Assembly: GCA_964384465.1 (NCBI GenBank)
Contig: CAYLLT010000003.1
Coordinates: 1 to 64,000 of the forward strand
Reading direction: 5' to 3'
DNA length: 64,000 nucleotides
Origin: CAYLLT01 sp964384465
GTDB lineage: Bacteria > Planctomycetota > Phycisphaerae > UBA1845 > PWPN01
Part shown: in pieces, positions 42,205 through 50,366 of the stretch
Layout of the letters: every line of letters begins with the position of its first letter
Numbering within the stretch: the stretch's first letter is position 1
The notes under the pieces: generated by a model
Database searches by the model: none
What the model was told of the DNA's origin: nothing
What the model saw: only the letters and a program-made list of their open reading frames with translations
Translations under genes and position numbers: made by a program

Positions 42205-42615
42205 TTAATCGTAGGCGTGCCGGATCAGAAACATACGGAATTTCTCCGCATCCAGCTTGCCGCTTTGCGTGCCGGCCGGCGTCCCGTCCGGCCGGAAGAT
42301 TATGAAGGTTGGCAAAACCTCCACGCCAAACTGCTCGGCCAGCTTGCGATCGACCAGGTTATCGACGCGGATCGGCACGAAATAGTCCTTGATCAGCCGC
42401 TGAACGTCGGGATCGTCGAAGGCGCCGCCGTCCATCTCGCGGCAGGCGGGGCTCATCATGGAATGAAACTGGACCAGCGCGCGGCGGCTGGACTGCTGGG
42501 CCCGCTTCATGCCCGACTCGTAACCGCGCTCCCAATTGATCGGACTACAGCCGATCCAGGCCGGAGCGAGCATCAAAGTGAACAACAGTGTGATCGATCT
42601 GGTCAGGCGGGTCAT
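42205..42615 (-). CDS. Thioredoxin-fold lipoprotein with a single active-site Cys
   Basis: From the ATG at 42615 the protein has 136 residues, with signal sequence and lipobox (LAPAWIGC). The mature region follows thioredoxin-7-like proteins: ALVQFHSMMSPACREMDGGAFDDPDVQRLIKDYFVPIRVDN and FGVEVLPTFIIFRPDG with the cis-Pro. The usual CxxC is SPAC, so only the second Cys remains; a normal dithiol exchange reaction is therefore unlikely, leaving a chaperone-like or monothiol role. It is divergent from the helicase gene, whose start lies about 160 bases away. Confidence 0.8.
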   Translation of the reverse strand: MTRLTRSITLLFTLMLAPAWIGCSPINWERGYESGMKRAQQSSRRALVQFHSMMSPACREMDGGAFDDPDVQRLIKDYFVPIRVDNLVDRKLAEQFGVEVLPTFIIFRPDGTPAGTQSGKLDAEKFRMFLIRHAYD

Positions 42616-42775
42616 GCCACTCCCGTTCGCCGGGGAACAATCGGCGTCGGCGAGCATTGTTGCAGAATCGTGGCTTGTTGCAAGTCGCGGGCAAAGGAAC
42701 CATTTTATGTTCGCAGAGCCGGCTCGGTTGCGTCGTCCGCTCGATTTTTCATGTTGAAGCGGCGATGCTGTCACC

Positions 42776-45070
42776 ATGGATCGCGATGAAGTCTGCTCGA
42801 AGTTTCTCGAATGCGTGCCGTTTGATCTCTATCCCTTCCAGGAAGAGGCGCTGCTGGCATGGTTCGAGTCGCCGGCCGGTGTCCTCGTCTGCGCGCCGAC
42901 CGGCATGGGCAAGACGCTCATTGCGGAGGCCGCGTTGTTCGAGGCTCTCTCCACGCGCCGGCGGCTTTACTATACCACACCGTTGATCGCGCTCACCGAT
43001 CAGAAATACCGCGAGATGCAGGCGCTGGCCGAGCGGTGGGGATTTCGTCGCGAGGACATCGGCCTGATCACCGGCAACCGCCGCGAAAACCCGGATGCGC
43101 TGGTCCGCGTGGTGGTGGCGGAGATTCTGCTCAATCATCTGCTCGCCCGCGACACTTTGGTCGCCGACATCGGACAGGTTGACGCCGTGGTGATGGACGA
43201 GTTCCACAATTTCAACGAAATGGAGCGCGGGATTGTCTGGGAATTGTCGCTGGTCCTGCTGCCGCCGCACGTGCGTGTCATGCTGCTGTCGGCGACGGTC
43301 GGCAATCCGCACGAGTTCGCGACGTGGCTGCGCAAAGAACACGGCCGCGACATCAAGGTTGTGCTGTCCACCGATCGGCGTGTGCCGCTCGAATTCGCGT
43401 GGATCGGCGACAAGCTGCTCACCGAGCAACTGCCGGAGATGGTCAGCGGCGACGACGCGGAAAACCGTGTGCCGGCGCTGGTGTTCTGTTTCAATCGCGA
43501 TGAGTGCTGGGAAGTGGCCGAACGGCTCAAAGGCCTGTCGCTGACCACCGGCCCGGCGCGGGCCGAAGTCGAAGCGTACCTGGCGGAGCGAAAAGACGAG
43601 TTTACGGAGGGCGTCGGCCCCAAGCTCAAACAGATGCTCGTCCGCGGCGTCGGCGTTCACCACGCGGGCGTACTGCCGAAGCATAAGGAGGCGGTGGAGG
43701 AACTTTTCAACCGCAAGCTGGTGCCGTTCGTGATCTGCACGGAGACGCTGGCGGCGGGCATCAACTTGCCGGCGCGGTCGGTCGTGTTGAGCACGCTGCT
43801 CAAGGGCAAGCGCGGGGACAAGAAGCTGGTATTCGCTTCGACGGCGCATCAGATCTTCGGCCGCGCGGGGCGGCCGCAGTTCGACACCAAGGGTTATGTG
43901 TACGTGATGGCCCACGAGGATGACGCTCGGCTGGCCAAATGGAAGAAGAAGTACGAGCAGATCGACCCCAACTCGAAAGACCCGGGCCTCATGCGGGCCC
44001 GCAAAGACCTCGAACGAAAGAAGCCCAGCCGCCGCAAGACGGAGCAATACTGGTCGGAGGGGCAGTTCAAGCAGCTCATCGAAGCCGGCCCGGCCAAGCT
44101 CTTCAGCCGGTCAATGATCCCGTACAGCGTGCTCATCTACCTGCTGACGCGAACCGGTACACTGGCCGAAGTGAGGACGTTTCTGTCGAAACGGTTCAAC
44201 ACCCCCGAGCGCATCGTCTCGTTTCAGGAGCAGCTCGGGTTCATGCTCACGAACCTCGCAGGTCTGGGCTATCTGACCCGCTCCGAGGATGGCGAGCACG
44301 TCACGTTACACGAGAGCATTCACAAGCTGCTCAATTTCCGCAGCATCGATCCGCTCTATGGAGCGTTTCTGGTCGAGCTGCTGGCCCGCGGCAATTATGA
44401 GGAGAAGCTGCTCGCACTGGAGTCGGTGCTGGAGATGCCGCCGGTGATCGAGCGGCACGTGCGCATTCCCGACACGATCCCGCCGGGTCCGCTACAGACG
44501 CAGGTGGTCGAGCCGATGCTGGTGCAGGCGGGGGTGTTGATCGCGAACGTTCCGATGCCGTCACAGCCCGGAGCGCAAGCGACGGGTTTGGAGGAAGAGA
44601 CTGGGAGAGGGGGAGACGAGGAGAGAGGGAGAACGGGCGCGACAGCGATGCCTGTCTCGGGAGCGGTTCGATTCACGCTGGCCCGCGACGAGGACGACGA
44701 GTATGCGGATGAGGATGAGGAGCCGCGCCCGCCGACGTTCCCTGAACTGCTCAAGCTCGCGTTTGAGACCCGGCTGGCCGCGCCGGAGCCGGTGTACGTT
44801 CAGCCGAAATGGGTGGCGGGGGGGTTGGCGGACTTTGCCGGCGACTTCTACAAGTTCGTCCGCTCGCGCGAGTTGATCAAGCAGGAGGGTCTGATCCTGC
44901 GGCATTTACTGCGCCTGGTGATCCTGGCCGGCGAGTTCCGCACGCTGACCGAAGACCCCGACTACGCCCGCATCAGCGAACTGGCCACCACCGCCTGCCG
45001 CCGCGTCGAGCCGCGCTATACCGATCACTTCCTCCAGCAGGCGGAAGCCAAGCCGCAAATCGCGGTATGA
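42776..45070 (+). CDS. Ski2-like DEAD/DEAH-box helicase
   Basis: A 764-residue superfamily 2 helicase. Motifs: Q-like YPFQEEALLAWF, Walker A CAPTGMGKTLIAEAA, Ia TTPLIALTDQKYREMQ, II VVMDEFHNF (a DEVH/DEXH form), III LLSATVGNP, then motifs IV-VI FCFNRDECWEVA, GVHHAGVLPKHK, CTETLAAGINLPARSVV and QIFGRAGRPQFDTKG. This set is typical of Ski2/Mtr4/Hel308-like enzymes. The substrate, RNA or DNA, is not clear. Residues about 603-622 (EEETGRGGDEERGRTG) are encoded by a purine-rich repeat in a linker, followed by an acidic stretch (DEDDEYADEDEEPRP) and a helical C-terminal domain. Confidence 0.88.
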   Translation: MDRDEVCSKFLECVPFDLYPFQEEALLAWFESPAGVLVCAPTGMGKTLIAEAALFEALSTRRRLYYTTPLIALTDQKYREMQALAERWGFRREDIGLITGNRRENPDALVRVVVAEILLNHLLARDTLVADIGQVDAVVMDEFHNFNEMERGIVWELSLVLLPPHVRVMLLSATVGNPHEFATWLRKEHGRDIKVVLSTDRRVPLEFAWIGDKLLTEQLPEMVSGDDAENRVPALVFCFNRDECWEVAERLKGLSLTTGPARAEVEAYLAERKDEFTEGVGPKLKQMLVRGVGVHHAGVLPKHKEAVEELFNRKLVPFVICTETLAAGINLPARSVVLSTLLKGKRGDKKLVFASTAHQIFGRAGRPQFDTKGYVYVMAHEDDARLAKWKKKYEQIDPNSKDPGLMRARKDLERKKPSRRKTEQYWSEGQFKQLIEAGPAKLFSRSMIPYSVLIYLLTRTGTLAEVRTFLSKRFNTPERIVSFQEQLGFMLTNLAGLGYLTRSEDGEHVTLHESIHKLLNFRSIDPLYGAFLVELLARGNYEEKLLALESVLEMPPVIERHVRIPDTIPPGPLQTQVVEPMLVQAGVLIANVPMPSQPGAQATGLEEETGRGGDEERGRTGATAMPVSGAVRFTLARDEDDEYADEDEEPRPPTFPELLKLAFETRLAAPEPVYVQPKWVAGGLADFAGDFYKFVRSRELIKQEGLILRHLLRLVILAGEFRTLTEDPDYARISELATTACRRVEPRYTDHFLQQAEAKPQIAV
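44597..44640. repeat. Purine-rich repeat inside the helicase gene
   Basis: An almost pure purine tract containing AGAGGGGGAGACGAGGAGAG, identical over 20 bases to the minus-strand tract at the 3' end of larB (11320-11371). It encodes a charged Glu/Gly/Arg linker. Confidence 0.8.
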
Positions 45071-45217
45071 ATGCTGAGCATGTCCTCTGGTTCACTTCGA
45101 TTTTTCCTCCGGTCCTTGCTTACAGATTTTCGCCAAACAACAGGAACTCTGAGTACCGGACTGGCGTCTAATAATCAGGGTCCGTAGCCGCGCGAACCCA
45201 TTTCAGGAGAATCAAAA

Positions 45218-46267
45218 ATGCACTGCCGAAAAGGTGGTCTCCCTGGGCTTGTAATTGCGCTCGGTCTGGCTTTGATTGGTGTGTTTGCAGTATCGCCGGT
45301 TCCCAAAACGAAGCCGGCAGAAAGGGAATCAAAGATGAACTCAGTCGTAACCGGCCCCCTCGTGCATAAGAACCTGGCGGTCTATCTCGTGCATGGCGAG
45401 GACAAGTTGAAGGGGCGCGAGTTCCTGACGTTACAGGAAGCGCTCGTCGGGAAGCAGGCCCATATTTTCGAAACCGGCGCGGTCAATGAGCTGATGGTCG
45501 AGAACCTCTCGAAGGATCAGGAGATTTTCATTCAGGCGGGCGAGATTGTCCGCGGCGGCAAGCAGGATCGTGTTGTGGGCGTCGATCTCATCATCGCCGC
45601 TCGATCCGGGAAGATTCCGCTGAAGTCCTTCTGCGTCGAGCAGGGCCGGTGGAGTCGAAGGGGTTCCGAGTCCGTGGCCGAGTTTTCCGCGTCCCCGAAG
45701 CTGGCATATTCCAAGAAAATGAAATTGGCCATCAACAGCAAAGCCGACCAGCGGGAAGTGTGGAACGAGGTGGCCGAGTCGCAGCGGCGGCTCTCAGCCA
45801 ATCTGGCCGGTGAAGTGGCCAGTCCGGCATCGCCATCCAGCCTCCAGTTATCCCTGGAAAACAAGGACCTTGAGAAAGAGACGCGCGAATACACCAGGGC
45901 ACTCTCGGACGCGGTGACGAAGGATGAAGACGTGGTGGGCATCGTCATTGCGATCAACGGCCGGCTCGACAGTGCCGATGTCTACAGCTCACCCAAGCTG
46001 TTCCGCAAGCTGTGGCCGAAGCTGGTGGAAGCCGCCGCGACCGGGGCGGTCGCATCGCAGAAGGACAAGAAGGAGACGGCTCAGCCCACCATCGAGGACG
46101 TCCAGGCCTTCATGACCAATCAGGAAGGAAAGGCGAGCACGACGGAGGTGTCGAAACGAATTCGAATGGTCACGCGGGAGTCGGACAAAACCGCGTCGTT
46201 TGAGATCTACGACGCCGCCGCACCGGCGGTGCAGATCCATACCAGCCACGTTCGGAAGGAGAAATGA
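45218..46267 (+). CDS. ARPP-1 (DUF6569) domain protein, secreted or membrane-anchored
   Basis: A 349-residue protein with an N-terminal hydrophobic segment (LVIALGLALIGVFAVSPVP) after a short basic leader; TTTCAGGAG precedes the ATG. The body matches DUF6569/ARPP-1: VHKNLAVYLVHGEDKLKGREFLTLQEALVGKQAHIFETGAVNELMVENLSKDQEIFIQAGEIVRGGKQDRVVGVDLIIAARSGK and the diagnostic FCVEQGRWSRRG (written here in separate motifs: VNELMVENLS, IFIQAGEIVRGGKQDR, FCVEQGRW). The domain is beta-rich with no proven activity. The segment near residues 195-225 (SANLAGEVASPASPSSLQLS) is low-complexity. Confidence 0.8.
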   Translation: MHCRKGGLPGLVIALGLALIGVFAVSPVPKTKPAERESKMNSVVTGPLVHKNLAVYLVHGEDKLKGREFLTLQEALVGKQAHIFETGAVNELMVENLSKDQEIFIQAGEIVRGGKQDRVVGVDLIIAARSGKIPLKSFCVEQGRWSRRGSESVAEFSASPKLAYSKKMKLAINSKADQREVWNEVAESQRRLSANLAGEVASPASPSSLQLSLENKDLEKETREYTRALSDAVTKDEDVVGIVIAINGRLDSADVYSSPKLFRKLWPKLVEAAATGAVASQKDKKETAQPTIEDVQAFMTNQEGKASTTEVSKRIRMVTRESDKTASFEIYDAAAPAVQIHTSHVRKEK

Positions 46268-46275
46268 TCTGCACA

Positions 46276-47295
<1,020 letters not shown>

Positions 47296-47431
47296 AATCC
47301 ATTTACTCCTTCGCGCAACAGGGGCGCTCTACGATTACCCGTCCCAATAATCATCGGATGGAGAGGCCGCCCAGGGTCGAAAACATCATGATAATAATAC
47401 ACGGGAGCGGAGGCAACTGCACCCCCTCGCG

Positions 47432-48418
47432 CTACTTTGACGCCGCCCCCGCCCGCTGTTTGAGCTGCTTGTCGAAGAAATCCCGGACCATCTTCAGAAT
47501 ATGGGGTTCCTGGAAACCCGCGCCGTGGCCGCCGCCCTGCACCACAAAGAGGGTGACGTCCACATGGGCTTTTTTGAGGGCGTCGTTCAACATCTCGCTC
47601 TGATCGAGCGGCACCAGCGGATCTTTGTCGCCGTGCATGATCAGGAACGGCGGATCGTCTTTGCTGACGTAGGTAATCGGGTTGGCCTGCCTGGCCTTTT
47701 TCTCATTCTGATCGACGGGCCCGCCGATCAGCCGGGTGACCGCGTTTCCGTTGCCGCTGCGCTGGAGCGCCTCGCGCGCGTCACGATCGAGCTTGATCAG
47801 ATCAGTAGGCCCGTACCAGTCGCACACGGCCTGCACCCGGCTGGAGGACCCGTTGTTACCACCTTTACCCTCCAGCGCTTTGACGTCTCCCGACGTGCCC
47901 AGCAGCGCGACCAGGTGCCCGCCGGCCGATCCGCCCCAGACGCCGATACGGCCGGCGTCCAGGTTGTACTTTTCCGCGTGCGCCCGCAGCCAGCGGATCG
48001 CCGCCTTGCAATCCTCGATCTGCGCCGGGAACGTCGCCACGTCGGTGAGCCGATAATTGATGCTGGCCACGACATATCCCTGTCCGCTGAGCGGGATGGC
48101 TGGGCATCGATCCTTGCTGCCGGCCCGCCAACCGCCGCCATGCACCCAGACCACGACCGGCCGCGGCGGACCCTCGGTCTGCGGCAGGAACAGATCCAAT
48201 AGCAGGGAGGTGTCGCCGATGCGGGCGTATTCGATGTCCCGCTGCGCTTTCACGTGATCGGGGACGCCATCGACCAGCCGCTGAAGCGGACGGACTGGAC
48301 GGGAAGCCGGACTTTTCCGTGGCGGCGGAGCTGCTTCAGACGGAGCCGCAAGCCCCGCTGCGATCGCCAAGGCACATGGGATCAGCCAATAGAATCGCCG
48401 GTGGTTCCGATCGGGCAT
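47432..48418 (-). CDS. Secreted alpha/beta hydrolase (carboxylesterase-like)
   Basis: From the ATG at 48418 the protein has 328 residues with a signal peptide ending APSEAA. It has the esterase/lipase HSL-like features: VVVWVHGGGWRAGSKD (oxyanion HGGG), RIGVWGGSAGGHLVALLG (nucleophile Ser in GGSAGG), MHGDKDPLVPLDQSEML (Asp) and GGGHGAGF (His). Such proteins are common among planctomycete exported enzymes and may deacetylate or de-esterify polysaccharides. The longer frame up to 48937 lies inside bioD on the other strand and is not expected to be used. It is divergent from bioD with 43 bases between. Confidence 0.88.
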   Translation of the reverse strand: MPDRNHRRFYWLIPCALAIAAGLAAPSEAAPPPRKSPASRPVRPLQRLVDGVPDHVKAQRDIEYARIGDTSLLLDLFLPQTEGPPRPVVVWVHGGGWRAGSKDRCPAIPLSGQGYVVASINYRLTDVATFPAQIEDCKAAIRWLRAHAEKYNLDAGRIGVWGGSAGGHLVALLGTSGDVKALEGKGGNNGSSSRVQAVCDWYGPTDLIKLDRDAREALQRSGNGNAVTRLIGGPVDQNEKKARQANPITYVSKDDPPFLIMHGDKDPLVPLDQSEMLNDALKKAHVDVTLFVVQGGGHGAGFQEPHILKMVRDFFDKQLKQRAGAASK

Positions 48419-48461
48419 GACGTTCTCCTTCGTATACATGTAAGATGGTTCAGTCATATTA

Positions 48462-49175
48462 ATGGAGATTCTGGCATTGTCAGGCTGGTTTGTCACGGGC
48501 ACGGATACCGGCGTCGGCAAGACGGTGATTGCCGGCGCGTTGGCGCTGCTGGTCCGCCAGCAGGGCCGGCCGGTGGGCGTGTTCAAGCCGGTGGCGACCG
48601 GGTGCCGGCGTGATGTGCGGCTGGGGCTGGTCAGTGAGGACGCCGAGTTCCTGGCCCATTGCGCGGAGGCGGCGGAAAACCTGGAGACGATCAACCCGGT
48701 GCGGTTCGCGGGCGAGCTGTCGCCGATGGTGGCGGCGGAGCGGAAAGGCGAGCCGATCGACTTCACGGCCATCGACCGGAGCTGGGATCGGATTCGTGGT
48801 AGAGCGGAATGTGTGGTGATTGAGGGTGCGGGTGGACTGCTCGTCCCCATCGACCGCGACACGAACATGGCCGATCTGGCGGGGCGGTTCGAGCTGCCGC
48901 TGGTGATCGTGGCCCGCCCCGGCCTGGGGACAATCAATCACACATTGCTCACCATCGAGGCGGCCCGCAGCCGGCAACTGCCCATCGCCGCGGTGGTCAT
49001 CAACGGCTACCGGCCGGGCTCGGCGACGCTGGCCGAAGAAACCAACCCGGAGGTCATCGCTCGACTCGCCCGCATCCCCATCCCCATTGTGGTCCCGTTC
49101 GATCCGCACACGGACATTCGACAGGGAACGATCGGTGAATCCGTGCTGTATCCGCTGAGGTCTTTTTGTGTGTAA
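48462..49175 (+). CDS. bioD: Dethiobiotin synthetase
   Basis: A 237-residue ATP-dependent enzyme that closes the ureido ring of dethiobiotin in biotin synthesis. It has the P-loop WFVTGTDTGVGKTVIAGAL, VGVFKPVATGC, CVVIEGAGGLLVPIDRDTNMADL, and VARPGLGTINHTLLTIEAAR, then VVINGYRPGS. All hallmark residues of BioD are present and the length is normal. The other bio genes are not in the window. Confidence 0.95.
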   Translation: MEILALSGWFVTGTDTGVGKTVIAGALALLVRQQGRPVGVFKPVATGCRRDVRLGLVSEDAEFLAHCAEAAENLETINPVRFAGELSPMVAAERKGEPIDFTAIDRSWDRIRGRAECVVIEGAGGLLVPIDRDTNMADLAGRFELPLVIVARPGLGTINHTLLTIEAARSRQLPIAAVVINGYRPGSATLAEETNPEVIARLARIPIPIVVPFDPHTDIRQGTIGESVLYPLRSFCV

Positions 49176-49182
49176 CTGGTGG

Positions 49183-49425
49183 TTACCGGCGCGGCCTGCG
49201 GCGAGCGGAGCGCTGGCCGTTGCCGATGGATTCTACGGCGGCTACATGCGGGTATGAAAAGAACGTCCAGCGGTCACTGTCCGGGAAAGCCATAAAAAAC
49301 CGATCCCGGCCAAGAGCGACGGAGTTCGGATCACGGATTTCGTAGGCATCTCCGCTGGTCAGCCTGATGCGGAAGGGCTCAAAAGGATCGCGGCGGAGTA
49401 GCTCTCGTATCTCGTCGGGGTTCAT
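49183..49425 (-). CDS. 80-residue protein of unknown function, paralogue A
   Basis: A short protein: MNPDEIRELLRRDPFEPFRI, RLTSGDAYEIRDPNSVAL, then FFMAFPDSDRWTFFSYPHVAAVESI and a basic tail. It aligns along its whole length with the neighbour at 49499-49741 (shared xIxxLLxRxPFxPFxxRLxxGxAYxxxxP and HxxAVExxxNG). I remember similar short proteins from planctomycetes without assigned function. It is convergent with bioD (7 bases between stops). Confidence 0.7.
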   Translation of the reverse strand: MNPDEIRELLRRDPFEPFRIRLTSGDAYEIRDPNSVALGRDRFFMAFPDSDRWTFFSYPHVAAVESIGNGQRSARRRPRR

Positions 49426-49498
49426 GCCTTGATTTTAATGCAAGAAGGGGGGCTGCGGCAAGCCGATCAGGGGTTCCGGAAGGTTTTGGCAAGAAGGA

Positions 49499-49741
49499 TC
49501 AGTGCGGGCGCCTACGGCGTGGAATCCGGTGACCGTTGCGCAGTGTCTCGACAGCGGTGATGTGGAGGAGTGAACAGACCGCGAAACGGTCATCCGCGGG
49601 GAAGGCGAGCAGGATTTTGGTGCGGAGTGGCACGACCAGGTCAGGGTTATGTACGTCGTAGGCGGTTCCGTCCGAGAGCCGGACCTTGAAGGGTGCAAAG
49701 GGCTGCCGGGTAAGCATCTCCTCAATCGTCTGAAGGTCCAT
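49499..49741 (-). CDS. 80-residue protein of unknown function, paralogue B
   Basis: From the ATG at 49741: MDLQTIEEMLTRQPFAPFKV, RLSDGTAYDVHNPDLVVP, ILLAFPADDRFAVCSLLHITAVETL and a tail RIPRRRRPH. Homologous to paralogue A, the two having arisen by tandem duplication. The AT-rich sequence 49742-49790 upstream contains TTGGAG and TAGTAT separated by 16 bases, a possible promoter that would give an almost leaderless message. It is divergent from the ECF sigma factor gene. Confidence 0.7.
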   Translation of the reverse strand: MDLQTIEEMLTRQPFAPFKVRLSDGTAYDVHNPDLVVPLRTKILLAFPADDRFAVCSLLHITAVETLRNGHRIPRRRRPH

Positions 49742-49802
49742 ATAGATACTATAAACAATAATAAAAACTCCAACAAGTGGAGACAGCCGAGTGCGAGCGG
49801 CC
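49742..49802. promoter_or_regulatory. AT-rich divergent promoter region
   Basis: A conspicuously AT-rich 60-base island (TATAAACAATAATAAAAACT core) between paralogue B on the minus strand and the sigma factor on the plus strand, in otherwise GC-rich DNA. It is the only place for promoters of both units. An autoregulated ECF promoter could be here, but I cannot recognise a conserved motif from one copy. Confidence 0.45.
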
Positions 49803-50366
49803 ATGAGTGAGATGATGAGCGACGACGCCAGCGATCTGTCGGCCGTCGCGGCAGGCGACCGGGCGGGTTTCGCTCGTCTTTACGAGCGGCACGCGGCGGT
49901 GGTGCTGTCGCTGTGCCGGCGCTGCTCGACGCTCGGCGACGCCGAGGACGCCGCGCAGGATACGTTCCTGCGCGCGTTCAGCCGGCTGGGGCAGGTGAGG
50001 AACGCGGAAGGGTTCCGGCGCTGGCTGTATGCGATCGCCCGGAATGTGTGCGCCGAGCGGCGGCGATCCGGACGGCGGCGGGACCGGCATGAGAACCAGG
50101 CCAGCATGAACCGGCTCGAATGTGAGGAAGCGGTGAGCACAGCCTCCGAGGTCGTCGATCGTGCCGAACAGCTCGAACGGCTCGGCGCCGCGCTCGACAG
50201 CCTCGACGAGAACGAACGATTGGCGATTCACCTGTACTACCTGGAGCCCGATCCGCCGGAGGCGGCGGCCGATGCGATGGGACTTTCCCGCAGTGGCTTC
50301 TATAAACTGGTTCACCGGGCCAGGCACCATCTGGCCGTCTTAATGCGCGAGGCACCGATCCGATGA
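49803..50366 (+). CDS. ECF-type RNA polymerase sigma factor
   Basis: From the ATG at 49803 this is 187 residues. Region 2 is visible as LYERHAAVVLSLCRRCSTLGDAEDAAQDTFLRAFSRLG and FRRWLYAIARNVCAERRR; region 4 as ALDSLDENERLAIHLYYLEPDPPEAAADAMGLSRSGFYKLVHRARHHLAVL, a helix-turn-helix for -35 recognition. The stop overlaps the start of the VIT/VWA gene by four bases (ATGA), so the two are cotranslated and the partner probably controls the sigma factor. Confidence 0.92.
   Translation: MSEMMSDDASDLSAVAAGDRAGFARLYERHAAVVLSLCRRCSTLGDAEDAAQDTFLRAFSRLGQVRNAEGFRRWLYAIARNVCAERRRSGRRRDRHENQASMNRLECEEAVSTASEVVDRAEQLERLGAALDSLDENERLAIHLYYLEPDPPEAAADAMGLSRSGFYKLVHRARHHLAVLMREAPIR

Noticed and set aside
42749..44047. 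Minus-strand open frame of 432 codons
   Set aside because: Antisense to the helicase motifs; composition typical of a shadow frame.
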